DNA of 64,000 nt from Arachnopeziza araneosa (lineage: Eukaryota; Ascomycota; Leotiomycetes; Helotiales; Arachnopezizaceae), in contig QYAI01000006.1 in NCBI GenBank assembly GCA_003988855.1, positions 248,001 to 312,000 on the forward strand. The letters run 5' to 3'. The position numbers and the translations under genes were made by a program. Shown here piece by piece: positions 1 through 11,457 of this stretch (positions are counted from its first letter, which is position 1; every line of letters starts with the position of its first letter). Under the pieces are notes generated by a model that saw nothing but the letters and a program-made list of their open reading frames with translations, searched no databases and was not told the origin of the DNA.

Positions 1-224
1 GTTCTGGATGACGTACTATGTTATGGATGATGGGTGAGTGGCTCCTTCCTTTTGTTGAATCAAGAATGTAAATACTAACTGTTGATTCCAGAGCACATTT
101 CTCCGTTATTACTGGAAAGCAGGAGGTTCTTAGATGGGCCGATGCCTTAGAAAAGGCTGCCGACGTGATGAAAGTCATTTTGGATGCAAACGCGGAAGCC
201 GTTATTACTCCTGTTGCTGAATGA
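1..224 (+). CDS. C-terminal end of an unidentified protein (partial)
   Basis: The window opens inside a coding exon that ends at 33 before a GTGAGT donor. The intron runs 34-91, with a CTAAC-like branch and a TTCCAG acceptor, and the last exon is 92-224 with TGA at 222-224. The frame stays open across the junction. It encodes about 55 residues, including FWMTYYVMDDG and KQEVLRWADALEKAADVMK, the latter an amphipathic helix-like stretch, and ends in PVAE. I do not recognise the family. The 5' part lies outside the window. Confidence 0.6.
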
Positions 225-617
225 TTATCTTTCATGATTTAAGCTGATCGATGGGATATACTTCGGGTGCAGGCGCTTATGCTATTTTGATTGATTATGT
301 CCTTTTGCTTGTGTTCGTTATTTTGCAGCGAAGTCTATACAAGGCGTGTCTTTGGAAATAGATAGTTTTAAGATTCTAGATATTACTTCAATTACAAATC
401 GCAATTTAGATGGGGATTTTCAATCTCTCTCTCTATCTACGGTACAAGATTCTCCTCTAACTACCGTGAGGTAGAAGCTAATTCTATATTCCTTTGTCCG
501 CTTTGACATCCGGTTTCTCATATTCAATTCACTTCTTCTCCGGGAAGAGTGAGGTTCCAACCATGAAGCCTCAAATTTAAGTCCTAAACTCATCTATCAC
601 GTACGTACTCCTCCAAA
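225..617. other. Intergenic, convergent 3' ends
   Basis: This A/T-rich spacer lies between the unknown + strand gene and the MFS gene on the - strand. I see no ORF or repeat in it. It presumably holds both 3' UTRs. Confidence 0.5.
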
Positions 618-2714
618 CTACCTTGCAGCATCAGCCAACTCCCCATTCTCCTCCACACTCAACGAAGAACCCGCCGGTTTCACATCCTCAATAACCTTCA
701 TCTCCATCCCAAGGCTCAGCAGGAGCGCAGCCGCCGCCACAGCGATAGGGAGAATAAACGTCGTAACGATGGCCGAATTGAACGCCACTCTCACCGTTCT
801 CAAAAGCTGTGCTGGAACCGCCGCCCGGAGATCCGAGATCCCCGCAGCGAGTATAGCCTGTACATCAACTCCTTGGATAGCCTCGAGTTTTGGCAGCAGC
901 GCTCCTGAGAAGATGTTCTCTGCGATACTGAGACCGACTGCGCCGCCGAAACAACGGGAGAACACTACCATCATGCAGGCAATCGGCATGTCTTCGTCTG
1001 GGAGGACAACTTGAACGGCAATAAAAGGGACTTGTTCGGCGAGTCCTAGACCAAAACCGCCAATCATTTGATAGGTGACCCATTCAGCTGTGGAGGAAGT
1101 GATGGTGAGAGTGCGGAGTAATACACATCCTGCAACGAATATGGCGGTTCCCAGCCACATGAATGGCACGTAATAGCCCTTAGAGGTGATGGCAGCGCCG
1201 GTAAGGATGATAGCTAAGCTCCCAAGCATTCCATATGCAAGATTTCGCACGCCAGATATTGCAGCGTTAGTACCTAGCACCGCCTGGAAGTAGAAGGCTA
1301 GGTAGTATTGGTGAGTGTTAGCGGCCATGGCCATGATGAAGTTGAAGACGCAGCTGATGGCCACTGTTCTTTGGAGGAGTATCCGCATCGGAATTGTAGC
1401 ACTAGTAGTGATGAGCGATTGCGTGAGAACAGCTTGAGTTACTGGAAACTTACTCTTCTTTTTCTATTACTTGCAATATCACAAATCCTACTGTTAGAAC
1501 TCCAAATGTTATGAGACATCCGTAGACCTTGGGATTGGACCAGAGATATTTAGTTCCTCCCCATTGGAGTGCAATGAAAAGCGCAACGAGTCCGGCTGTA
1601 AGTAAGAAGCCTCCGAGCAGATCCATTCGCTTTATCTTTTCCCACAAGGGGAGATCGTTATAAAGTGGCGGTCTCGTTTTGAATGTCCAGTATGCGATAC
1701 CGAATGTCACAGCGCAAGCGGCTGTTGAGGGATCAGACAACGCGAACAGGATGTAAACTATTATTACTCACGGAGGTTCATCCTATACCATTAGCCAAGA
1801 TTCACAAAATGTTGGAAACTACTTACCAGAAGCAAAATCGCCAGGTAAGTTGACGTGTATCAGTAACCACTCCTCCAACGGTTGGCCCAAGTATTCCCGC
1901 GATGCCATACATACTAGTAATCATAGCCATTCCCAATGGCCTTTTTCTGAGTGGAACTGATCTCCCAAATATTGCCAAACTTCCACAAAGTTCCCCAGCA
2001 GCGCCTGCGCCTGCAATTGCCCTCCCAATGATCAAAGCAATGGAGTTGGGAGCTGCTGCACATACAATCGACCCCACACCAACTTGAAACCATCAGAATC
2101 TATGTATCAATAGGAATTCAATGGCTTACAAATAACGAGAGATATCAAATAAGTAATTCTAGCATCGAAGAGTTTATATATTCTACCAAAAATTGGTTGG
2201 AAGGACATCTCTGTCAAGAGATATGCACTACCATACCATGATACATCGTCGATTCGATGGAAATCACTGGTGATACGAGGTATTGCAGTGGCTATACACC
2301 TGTAAGCTGAGCCTGGAAAGCTTTCAGACCCTACTCACATAGAATGCTGCCGTCAATAGCCACCATGAACGTGGCAATAGTAAAAGCTGTTGACAGAAGA
2401 CTGAGCTGCTTTGGGGTGATAGTTTCGTAGAAAGGAACTTCTTCAGGGAGACCATCTCTATCACTTGATATTGCAGCTTCTGGGTCATGCGAAAGTTTCT
2501 CGACCACAGCTTCATTTTTGGGTGCCGAATCTGATATAACACTCAACCCAGTAATCTCAAGGTCTGTTGAGGATTTCTCGACTTTTGTTTCATTTTTCAA
2601 CGTGTGATCTGATGCATCAACACTTGATGCTGTGGCTTCAAATTTTTCTGCAGCTTTCTCGATTGCCGCCTCATTATTTGACGTACAATCTGATATATTA
2701 ACACTCGAGGTCAT
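618..2714 (-). CDS. DHA2-type MFS multidrug/toxin efflux transporter
   Basis: Six exons were read on the - strand: 2714-2339, 2291-2130, 2082-1827, 1782-1772, 1721-1454 and 1401-618, giving 618 aa. This is a 14-TM-type drug:H+ antiporter of the plasma or vacuolar membrane. Family signatures are IDGSILSTAIPRI in TM1, WYGSAYLLT, GRIYKLF (motif A-like), a Gly/Ala-rich GRAIAGAGAAG helix, WRFCFWMNLP before TM6 and LLQRTVAIS. Exon 4 is only 11 nt but is needed to restore WMNLP. The start at 2714 was chosen because the upstream in-frame codons lack character. Residues 3-84 are a hydrophilic N-terminal tail made of three imperfect 27-residue repeats. The gene is divergent from the oxidoreductase at 3274 and shares its promoter. 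The substrate is unknown. Confidence 0.9.
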
Positions 2715-3273
2715 GATTCTGCGGATGACTCTCCAGGAAATTTTCCAACTCCACCACAAAATTTTTCAGAAAACACTTGTTTTCTTACTATAAAATTAAA
2801 ATCTAATTTTCGAACATTTTATCAAGGTAAGTAGTAAGATAGCTGTAAAAAAAACCCCTCCGCTACTTCCGACCATGAATAAAATCGATCCACAAGGGGC
2901 GGGAAGGCACCCCGGGCCGTCTGACGACTTCAAAGAATCCTCCGGTTAAACAGCTTTGGTGCCCCTCACTAAAAAGGTGGACTGGTGGATGCATCTCTGC
3001 GGCGCAGACGGAGATATAACTCTCTGGCGCTACACGAGGTGCGAGATGCATTGCTGACGCATCCTCACGACATGCGTTTTGGGAGCGGAGGGAGAGCCAA
3101 TCTGGTGCTTACACGAGATGCATCCCAGCATCACCTCTCCCCACGAGATACATCTGTGAGATCTTTAATCCAGATGCATCTCCACGGGATTAATACGGCC
3201 TTTGGCATCCCTCCTGCCTATCGATATAGTAAGAGGTCAGAACGTCAATTGAGCCTCCAAAGTCACGTTTGCA
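2715..3273. promoter_or_regulatory. Shared divergent promoter with five GAGATGCATC-like motifs
   Basis: This 559-bp spacer separates the transporter and oxidoreductase start codons. The motif GAGATGCATC, or a one-mismatch form, occurs near 2988 (- strand), 3043 (+, last base T), 3115 (+), 3145 (+, A for G at position 6) and 3173 (- strand). The core ATGCAT is palindromic. The copies lie within about 195 bp. Binding-site function is inferred from spacing and repetition. Confidence 0.5.
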
Positions 3274-4487
3274 ATGGCTGACAAGAAGGTATTGAGGGTT
3301 GGGCTCATCGGCCTAGGTGAAATATCTCAAGTCAGTCATATATCGGCCTTGAATGCTCTGTCGAATTACTACCAGATCACCTACCTGTGCCATGCATCTC
3401 CAGAGTCTCTAGAACGCTGCAGCAAGAAAATCAATCCAAGTCCCAAAACAACAGAAAATGCAGAGGAGCTCATTTCTTCTCCTGATGTCGACGTGGTGTT
3501 TGTGTGCAGTATAAATGCTTTCCACCCTTCGCACACGATCCTAGCCCTCCAACACAACAAGTATGTTCTGGTGGAGAAGCCTGCCGCGCTGAACTATAGG
3601 GATATTGATGCTATGATCGCGGCTGAGAAGAATTCGAAAGCAAAGGCGTTCGTGGCATATCAGAGACGATATGCTACTGCTTTCTTAGATGCTGTAAAGG
3701 AAGTTGGTGGCCTGGGGAAAATCCAATACGCTCGTGTCAGGGGTATGAACACTTCTCTTTCTCGCTGCTCAATCTGACCACCGATATTCTAGATATCATT
3801 GGGCCAAACCATACTTTCGTATCCCAATCGACGACATATCCCCGATCATGGACGGATTTCGGGACAAAAGCAGATTCAGAAATGAAAGCGCAAGAAGAAG
3901 AAATGGTAACACAAGCACTCGCACACGACTGCGGTATCAAAGTAACACCAGAATTGATGGACATGGTTCGATTGCTGGGAGGGTAAATCAAATAAGCATT
4001 TCTGAAAGCGAATGCTGCTGACCTCACCAGTCTCGGATCCCACGATCTCTCCGCGATGCGAGAAATAATCGGCATGCCGAAACATGTCGTTGGTACTTCC
4101 ATCGGGAATCGATTCTGGAGCGTGTTATTCCAATACGAAGGCTTCCCAGTCACATACGAGTCAGGCATCAATGACGTACCGATTTTCGATGCCCACATTG
4201 AGATCTATGGCCACGAGAAGATTGTGCGTGTGAACTACGATACTCCATACGTCAAGGGTCTCCCTGTCACCTTGACGATTCGCGAGAAGATCGACACTGG
4301 GGATGCTCCTGGTAATGGATACCAGGAGCGGATGGTCAGAAAGACTTATGAGGATCCTTATACTCTGGAGTTTCTCGAGTTTCATGAATGTGCCACGAAA
4401 GGGAAAAGCCCCAAGACATCTCTGGTGGATGCGAGGGAGGACTTGGATCTTATAAAGATAATCCTGCAAGCTGGGGGTCGAGATTGA
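3274..4487 (+). CDS. Gfo/Idh/MocA-family NAD(P)-dependent oxidoreductase
   Basis: Three exons (3274-3742, 3793-3982, 4031-4487) encode 371 aa. The N-terminal Rossmann fold starts VLRVGLIGLGEISQVSHI. The family's EKP motif appears as LVEKPAALNYRD near residue 100, where the Lys is the expected catalytic/cofactor residue. The C-terminal part (RDIIGPN, MREIIGMPKHVV, HIEIYGHEKIVRVNYD) fits the alpha/beta domain that closes over a sugar, inositol or related substrate. Both introns have GTATG/GTAAA donors and CTAG/CCAG acceptors and restore the conserved frame. It is divergent from the MFS gene, so a small-molecule catabolic or secondary-metabolite pair is possible. The substrate cannot be told from the sequence. 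Confidence 0.88.
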
Positions 4488-4916
4488 AGCTGGTTTTGGT
4501 TGTCAAAACCTTGAAATGCACGTTCTGGGTTGAAGCTGAGTCCAAGCGCAAGTCAACCCTTGTTAATCCAGCATGTCGCTTCCGACCTTGAGCTATTATA
4601 TTGAATATCTTAAGATCCGTGTGCCCGGGGTGAAATAAAATCCGTGTTGAAATTATGGAACAGTCCGTATTCATATAATATTCAGAAGGGAGAATATAGA
4701 CATCACCCTCCCACAATTGCATAACTCCATACCAAGACGGTTTCCTCTTCAAATACTAAAGAAGTTCCAAAAGGGTGAATCATTTGCTCTCAAGACATCT
4801 GGATTACTCCTTTCTTTTGCTTCCCCTCTCTCATCACAAAGCCAGTTCCTCGCTTCGCCTAAATCCTCCCAACCTATCGTTGAACAAGTGCTCCCCAGCT
4901 GGCTCACCATCTCCCA
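4488..4916. other. Intergenic, convergent 3' ends
   Basis: This is the spacer between the oxidoreductase and the SET gene. Small ORFs here have no coding character. Confidence 0.5.
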
Positions 4917-6642
4917 CTAAATATCCTCCTTTCCAAACTCGTTTTCGATTCGACCGTCATTTCTGTCAAAGTGTATTGGACCATAATCACAAAGCAGCTC
5001 CTCGCCAAATTCGATATCTTTTATCGCCCAGAGGACGATCCTCAACTGGCCAGCCAACGCAGACATTCTAAACTCCACATTCTGTCTCTCTTTTGTGCTT
5101 GTGCGATCCGCGTTGATAAATCGTGACCAGTTCCCACGCCAGCCAGCCTTTAGGCCAGATGTAAAGGGCATGAAGAACCACTCGCCGCTCCCTGGATCTT
5201 TAGCATAGGGGCCGTCAAACTTAAAAATATAATGTTTGTCAGGTGAAGTCTTGAGAGTTTTAATGTGGATGAATTGACTATTGTTCAATTAGCACAATAA
5301 ACGGTCGAGATATGTGAAGAAGCTCTAGGTCTTAAGAGCTGTGCGAAGAGCAGAAAAACATGACATGGATGTCACTCTAGTTCAAACTTCTAGGACAAGA
5401 AATTTGCAGGAACTAGTAACAATTTGATATAGGATAACACATACCCAAAATACTCTCCCAAAAGTTGATGCTGGATGATCTTCGCACGAGTTATCACTCC
5501 ACGGTTGGAATTGCCTAATTGGGTCCCAAATGAAGGAAATTCCTTAATTTGAACCATTGGGGCATCGGTGCTTTGTGCTCGAACGCACTCGCATCTAGAA
5601 ATCAGCGAGTTCTAGAGAATAATCGAGTCAGCCTACTAGCTTTTGATAAATTTTAAGAACAAGGGAAGATGGAGGTATGAGAAGAATTGATTCTAGCTCG
5701 TAAAGGTCCAATGCAGAAAAAATCATCGTTCGGGGGCTTCTTACCTTTCCAAGCTCCGGCCAAGTAACAATAGGCTTCTCGCAATACTCACACAGACCAA
5801 ATGGCAGTTTGGGATTAGGGTTCACCTTTCGCGGATCAGATGGCCAATCCCAGTATTCAGGCCAAGACTCCTTATTCTTTTTACGACGACCCAATTCGTG
5901 TGGGGTGTAAATATTGTCTTCGATTGCCTGCATGTCCTTGACATTTAATATAGTTTGGCCCTTGTTTGGTCCGTTTGCTAAAATCTTCTTTTCCGTATAT
6001 TTACAGCTAACAATATCTCCACTCAATGATTCATACACTAGATGCCGATGAGGTGGATCTGAGGCCAAGGCTAGTGGGTGCGGTACAAGTTGTCCAAAAC
6101 CATCAGCGGTAGAATGTTGGCTTGCGTTGTAGTTCGTAACGTATGGAACTCTACAAGTTATTGCCCACATCCTTAGGCCATATTTGTTAAGGCCCACCAG
6201 CTGTTGAAGATCGCTCCAGTCCGCATCCGAGTCATTAAAGAGGCTGCTTCGAAAGGTTTCCGAATGCATGGGGATGACGAGATATTCTAGTCCCAAAAAT
6301 ACAACTGCTGCTTGATAGCGGGTTATTTCTTTGCGGTCCCTATCTTGATCGATGAATGGATTCGGGCCATTGACAACTGTTCCGCCGTGGACAGAATAGA
6401 AATCTCCCAGCTCCATAAGATCTTCGTAGATATTTTCGAGAACAGATTTACGCTGTGTCTCGCTTCGTGAGGGTGGAGGTGGTGGCCTAGTTGCAAAATC
6501 CCCAGAATCAGTTTACTTCATTCGTACATTTAAAAGCATCTTTGATTGCCAATGGAGTAGTACGAAATTCATTTAGTTGAGCAGCAAGACATTGAAACGC
6601 AACGTCAAAAGAAAAAACATACCCTTGTACGGCAGCAGCCAT
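4917..6642 (-). CDS. SET-domain protein with degenerate NHSC motif
   Basis: Four exons (6642-6623, 6486-5745, 5611-5445, 5277-4917) give 429 aa, and all phases agree. The SET region begins around residue 265 (CECVRAQST, then NRGVITRAKI) and continues through YAKDPGSGEWFFMP, GNWSRFIN and ELLCDYG. The last is the usual ELxxDYG motif near the C-terminus. The canonical NHSC after RFI reads NADR here, so the His-Ser-Cys that helps form the AdoMet and active site is missing. There is no post-SET zinc cluster. The N-terminal 260 residues contain a CEYCEKP pair and no domain I recognise. The 20-nt first exon (MAAAVQ) is inferred from a good GTATGT donor and the phase match. It may be a non-histone or inactive methyltransferase. 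Confidence 0.8.
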
Positions 6643-7141
6643 AACGAATGGTGATACAAATGTGACTTTTCTGAATCTCTGACAAATATAAAATAAAAGG
6701 CTATTCGTTAAATATTTGAGGTTAACAGGTATGAAGAGTTGTAAACTGCCGCCAATGTAAGAAGAAAGTATTTCAAAGATGGAACATTACAAAGACGGAA
6801 CTCCTCCATTGTGCTGGACTGTCGTCAAGAACCGGAAACGGTTGTGGCCAAAAAGGGAAATATGGATAAAGAAGACTCGAATACGCAGTTGTACAACGAA
6901 AGGAAAACTTAGTTGGACAAGTAACGAGTTCCTGTTCTGGACAGTTGTATGGAAGGCTTCTTGAGAAGACGAACAAAGATACGCATCAAATTCGAATAAA
7001 AGCAAGAATTCGTACACAACAATAAACTAACACCATAAATGTATTTCCAGTTGTGGTATAATATTAAGTAGTTCAAATGCATAGATATATCCAGAACGCC
7101 AACATGCCAAGGACCACAGGTGGTATTTATGCCTGCGTCAT
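6643..7141. other. Intergenic upstream of SET gene
   Basis: This is A/T-rich sequence with small overlapping ORFs on both strands near 6779-6976 that look like chance. It should contain the SET gene promoter and the 3' UTR of the EAF gene. Confidence 0.45.
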
Positions 7142-8051
7142 TTACTCCTCTTCACTTTCGCTACTCTCTTCAGCATCTCCTCCAGCATTCAAAGCTTGCT
7201 CTAATTCAGCTTCCAGATCCAATTCTAGATCTTCGTCGCTCATACCACCCGCAATATTATTTGCAGGGCTAGGTAATTTGAGATGATCGACGTCTTGATT
7301 GTGTTCTTCTTCATATTCTTCATGCTCGGCGTCTTCGTCTTCATCACTTGGTTCTTCACTGACATGTCGCTGAAATATAGGCGTTGATGTATAATGCATT
7401 TGAGATTGCGAACTCGGTCCGTCGGGATATTCAATCGTAAGACCATAGTCAGAATCCTCTTCCTCTGGGGTTGGTTCGCGAACAGGGGGCTTCGGTTTTT
7501 TAGGCTTTTCTGCTTTTCGCCGAGGTGCTTCAACTTTTGCTGCAGGCGCTTTCTTTGAACCTTTCGATGCCTTCCTTTGTGGTGCTGGGGGCTGAGGTTT
7601 GGATTCTGTTTCTAATTGTGGATACTGTGATCGTAGGCTAGAGGCATTCTGGGACCACGGAGCGCCAACAAGATTCATGTCGAATGTGGAGTCGACACGA
7701 TGTAGGACAAAATGTTTCTTCGCAGGGTCAAATATGAGAACGTATTGCCCATCGCCCGTCTTCCGCTCGCCTTGATACGCATATTTCTCCGAGTTACTCA
7801 ATAATGAAAGATCGTAGCTGGTAGGGTCGGATTCAGAGGGTCGGAGATGTGCAGAATTTGGCGATGAGCTCGAAGTCTGTTCAGGTTTGTGGTTATCTTG
7901 ACAATTGTCAGCTCCACTGCAGCAATACCAGGCCCAATGGCTTACATCTAATGCCTGTGAACGTCTCTTTGGTAGCCTTCCCTAATAATTCGTCGCTCAG
8001 TACTATGGGGTATTTGCCGGGTCTATCGAGGTCTATTGAACTTGCTGCCAT
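7142..8051 (-). CDS. EAF-family transcription elongation factor (ELL-associated)
   Basis: Two exons (8051-7946, 7896-7142) encode 286 aa. The N-terminal domain carries the EAF pattern GKYPIVLSDELLG, FTGIRYNHKPEQ and QYVLIFDPAKKHFVLHRVDSTFDMNL. The middle is Lys/Pro-rich (KASKGSKKAP, EKPKKPKPPV) and the tail is strongly acidic (EEPSDEDEDAEHEEYEEE, ending SSESEEE), as in EAF proteins. These bind the ELL elongation factor and stimulate RNA polymerase II. The 49-nt intron is supported because splicing at GTCAAG restores RYNHKP; using the later CAG acceptor hits a stop. The start MAASSIDLDRPG follows a pyrimidine-rich leader. The product is nuclear by family knowledge. Confidence 0.85.
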
Positions 8052-9912
8052 GATATCGATAGCCGAGCTCTTCTTTTTGAAAAAAAATAAAGAGAAAAAA
8101 TGTGGAATGATGAAGTAGGATGTAGGTTGCTGACAATAGTTCACCACCGGAGGTTGAAGCATGGATGGCGCTAGACCCCGGTTCTTCGGCTAAGTACAAG
8201 AGCCTCGACTTGGCTACAGGGCCGAGAGGGCTGCTATTTTTGAGGCTATGGTTGGCATGCTTTAAACGCTTAGCTCTAAAACATAAATGAAATATGGTAT
8301 GCTTCAGCCACCGGTCGATGAATAATAGAACATTGGTGACCCTCACCGTAAGAATCACAGATTATTCGATTGTTGCGCGACATATATTCTCTACGGCGCA
8401 TTACTGCATGAGTGAGTGTCGTTGACTTTATTATACACAGCCGTCCTAGGGGGTGCGCGCACCAACCAATTTGTAATTCCACATGCAGCCAGGTTACCAC
8501 TCCATCAGTTCAGTCTTCAGTCTGCTCTGAGTAACATTTATAGCTCCAGTCCGACCCTCTTCCGCCTCACAGCTCATCCAAGTCATCTTAAGAAACCTCC
8601 GCAAGTCTTCCGTCTTCCTCCTTTCGCTGCTTATACGACCTGCACTTATGTCTTAGATACTCTTCTGAGAAAGTTCACAACATGAGTGGTGGTACATTTA
8701 GTACGTACTTATTCCAAGCCATTGAGACCAGCGAGCGCCACCATCATAGAAAGAAGGGCATGCTTCGTATAATTTGGTAGTGGCATATTGGCGCTCGAGG
8801 AATTGATCTGCTGTTCGTATTTGGAAGGGGGTTGGAAAATTTATGATAGCAAATTTTGTTCTCTCTAATCGAAATTCTGACTAATGTAAGTGACTGCTCA
8901 ATTGTAAGTGGCTCTGCCGTTGGTTTGAGAGGCTAGGGTTGCGTTGCCAATTTGATGATGGGATATAATGATAGCAGGGGAAACAACGGGCAAGGCGAGA
9001 TACGAGGTGGCTCTATCTTCCTAGATATATCTAGATGACGTTTGGTCCGAAACTTATCGTAGAGTCTAACATAATTGGCGTGGTAAAGAAGATGCTCCGG
9101 CTCTCGGATTTTTCACAGTCTGAACAAGCTTAGATTTTATATGGTAAGTAGGTGATTCTCTGGCTCTAAAAAACTCAACTCAAAGAATGCTTAGATGAAT
9201 TGTATATAAGCCCAAAGATATCGAAACTCTTCGTGACACACTATTAAGAACCCTCTTTAAAAAATATTTCATATTGATTCCACAACACACAAGGTATGCA
9301 TTTGTTGCAAACATCCAAGTTACAGAGTGTCTGGTTCCTCCTTCGACGGTTGTGAAAATTAATCCAAGTCAGATCATCAGCCATTTGATATAATCAAGTC
9401 TTTCGTTGGGACCGTGGATAATGTGATTGCAGAGGGATCAGGTCTTGGATTCAACCAGGACCACCTGTTGAAAAGACTTTGGGAGCGTTGAAACAAAATT
9501 TTAACAACTAGTCTTTCGATGAGAGATCGTAGCCTAATCTGCTTTCAGTGAGAAACAATTTTGAAGATTTGTAAGTGTGGCGAAGGATGGGAGCTGTAAA
9601 TATTTGAGAAAGCCAGCTTGGTGGATCAAACGGAATATTTGTTTGGACCTAGGGCACCAATTCAAGAGCTAAGAGTAACTTATTGTATTGCCATTAGGTG
9701 ATATCAAAACAAATGGTATAGAGATAAACTCATCAAGCATGGTTTCTAAAGAGAAACCAGTTTTTGTAAAATTACAGGGCAATAAGGATGTTTAAAATCC
9801 AAGGCGCTACGCTTGTAGTAATCATACCTTTTTCTCATTGGATTCTGGTTCCAACAAGAATAAACATTTAAACCCTTAATATTACTCGTTACTTCAACTG
9901 TGGTACTTAACG
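8052..9912. other. 1.9-kb spacer, possible orphan first exon at 8682-8700
   Basis: The pyrimidine-rich stretch 8540-8680 resembles a 5' UTR. It ends at ATG 8682, which opens six codons (MSGGTF) and then a GTACGT donor at 8701. I could not find a downstream body: all frames from 8701 to 9700 are broken. The rest is A/T-rich and without structure I can name. Confidence 0.3.
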
Positions 9913-11457
9913 TTAATGACCACGAGTAGCACTTTCGTTTAACTTCAAAGCATTTTCTTCCCATCCGAAAGCATCACCATTTTGGTTCAGTATAGTTTCT
10001 AAGTCTACCTCATCAAAAGGTCTAGTTCGACGTCTTCCAATCAGAGCAGTATTTCTAGTGCTTGGTATCCTCAGCATCTCTTTCTCAACCTCCCAACCGC
10101 ACTCGCTTGCCAATTTTGTTACCCAAGTGACAAGGGAGGCATAGGCCGAATTAGATGCGTTGGGATCTTTTGAAGGAGGAGCTCGAAACCTAGAGCCATT
10201 GAGAGCGTGGCTACAGCATGGTATCATCATAAATGGAGACTCTGATAAGTTACCAAGGATTGGTGTCCAAGGAGTGAGTTCATCAGCGTGGTTAGAGATT
10301 ATGAAAGTTCCTTTGGCGAAGATACCATCTTGAATTGTTATACCTTGCATTCTCGCGTCTGAGTTCGCAGTAATTGAGGCATCATTCGAATCTCTTTGGT
10401 GTTCTGCTTGATCATTTCCATGGCTTTCATTGGATTCGCAGTCGACATTGTCGTCTGGGATTGATGCCCGAGTACGTATAATCGCTGGAATCAGAACTTG
10501 TTCTTTTAACATCTCTTGGGTTTTCTCGGTGTATACAGCCCATGACTTTCTTTTTCTGGCATCGAAACCCCAACCATGGTAGCCTTCTTCCAAGAGAATA
10601 TGAACGAGCAAGCCGTTACCACAACCGATATCCACAAACCCTGGAAACTCTTTGCCTCTGTACAGCTCCGCCCACAACTCAATCAGGAAAGCAGCAATGC
10701 CAAGATCTTCAAAAACATGTTTACCTGGATCTGTAGTTTCGACCCATTTTTCGATGATCTTTCTTGCATATTTTAATTTGAGGCGAGCATATGTGTTCTG
10801 AACCACAGCTTGAGGCAGTATAACATCGTGCTGCACCCTTTTCACATACCCTGCGGCTTTTCCTTGGCCGTGCTTGTATAAAACCGCGAGGAGATGCTGA
10901 GCTGTGCGTTCAAGCTTGATTGATCGCGGCTCAGATTCAAAGAATGAGTAGTGTATTGAGACGGAACTTTCGTTAAGCGTTGGAGAGTATTTATGCAGGA
11001 ATCCGATCCCGTATACAGCAGGATGATAAAAGGGCGACTCTTCTGCGGCTGATATGTGTGGTAGGTATACAACTAAAGACAAGGTTTCTCCTGCTTCTGT
11101 AATCTGCTCGTAGAATGAACATGTCTGATCTAGTGGCTTATCCACTACAATGTTTCTTGGGATCATCGTCCGAACCATGATAGTTTTGAGGTCAAAGGCT
11201 TTAAATTGTATGATTCTGGCAGGAAAACTGAGCTGACTCGACAAGTCTTGGGTGTAAGAAATATCAAGAGAGATATCAGCTCGAAATAAGTGATTTGAGT
11301 TGATATTTGGATTCTTAATTAGATTCAACATAACTTCTTGAAAGATCTCTGGTGGAAATGAACAAGCGTGTCGGAATAATGGCGTCCACTTCTCTTCTGA
11401 TAATTGTTGGAGGCAAGATGGAGCACTCGGAGGTACTCCCTCAGGGGCGAAAACCAT
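9913..11457 (-). CDS. trm44: tRNA (uracil-O(2)-)-methyltransferase Trm44
   Basis: This single exon of 514 aa starts MVFAPEGVPPS. Trm44 is the AdoMet-dependent enzyme that makes 2'-O-methyluridine at position 44 in the variable loop of tRNA-Ser. The AdoMet-binding motif FVDIGCGNGLLVHILLEEGY followed by GWGFDARKRKSW lies near residues 275-310. The family block FIISNHADELTPWTP and the MIPCCSHALNG stretch follow, and then RNTALIGRRR near the end. The order and length match fungal Trm44 proteins. An acidic, Asn/Ser-rich insert sits between the AdoMet motif and the SNHADELTPW block. The gene is divergent from eL24, with 392 bp between start codons, a plausible co-regulated translation pair. Confidence 0.92.
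   Translation of the reverse strand: MVFAPEGVPPSAPSCLQQLSEEKWTPLFRHACSFPPEIFQEVMLNLIKNPNINSNHLFRADISLDISYTQDLSSQLSFPARIIQFKAFDLKTIMVRTMIPRNIVVDKPLDQTCSFYEQITEAGETLSLVVYLPHISAAEESPFYHPAVYGIGFLHKYSPTLNESSVSIHYSFFESEPRSIKLERTAQHLLAVLYKHGQGKAAGYVKRVQHDVILPQAVVQNTYARLKLKYARKIIEKWVETTDPGKHVFEDLGIAAFLIELWAELYRGKEFPGFVDIGCGNGLLVHILLEEGYHGWGFDARKRKSWAVYTEKTQEMLKEQVLIPAIIRTRASIPDDNVDCESNESHGNDQAEHQRDSNDASITANSDARMQGITIQDGIFAKGTFIISNHADELTPWTPILGNLSESPFMMIPCCSHALNGSRFRAPPSKDPNASNSAYASLVTWVTKLASECGWEVEKEMLRIPSTRNTALIGRRRTRPFDEVDLETILNQNGDAFGWEENALKLNESATRGH

Noticed and set aside
7849..8118. + strand ORF of 89 codons
   Set aside because: It is the antisense shadow of the EAF first exon and intron.
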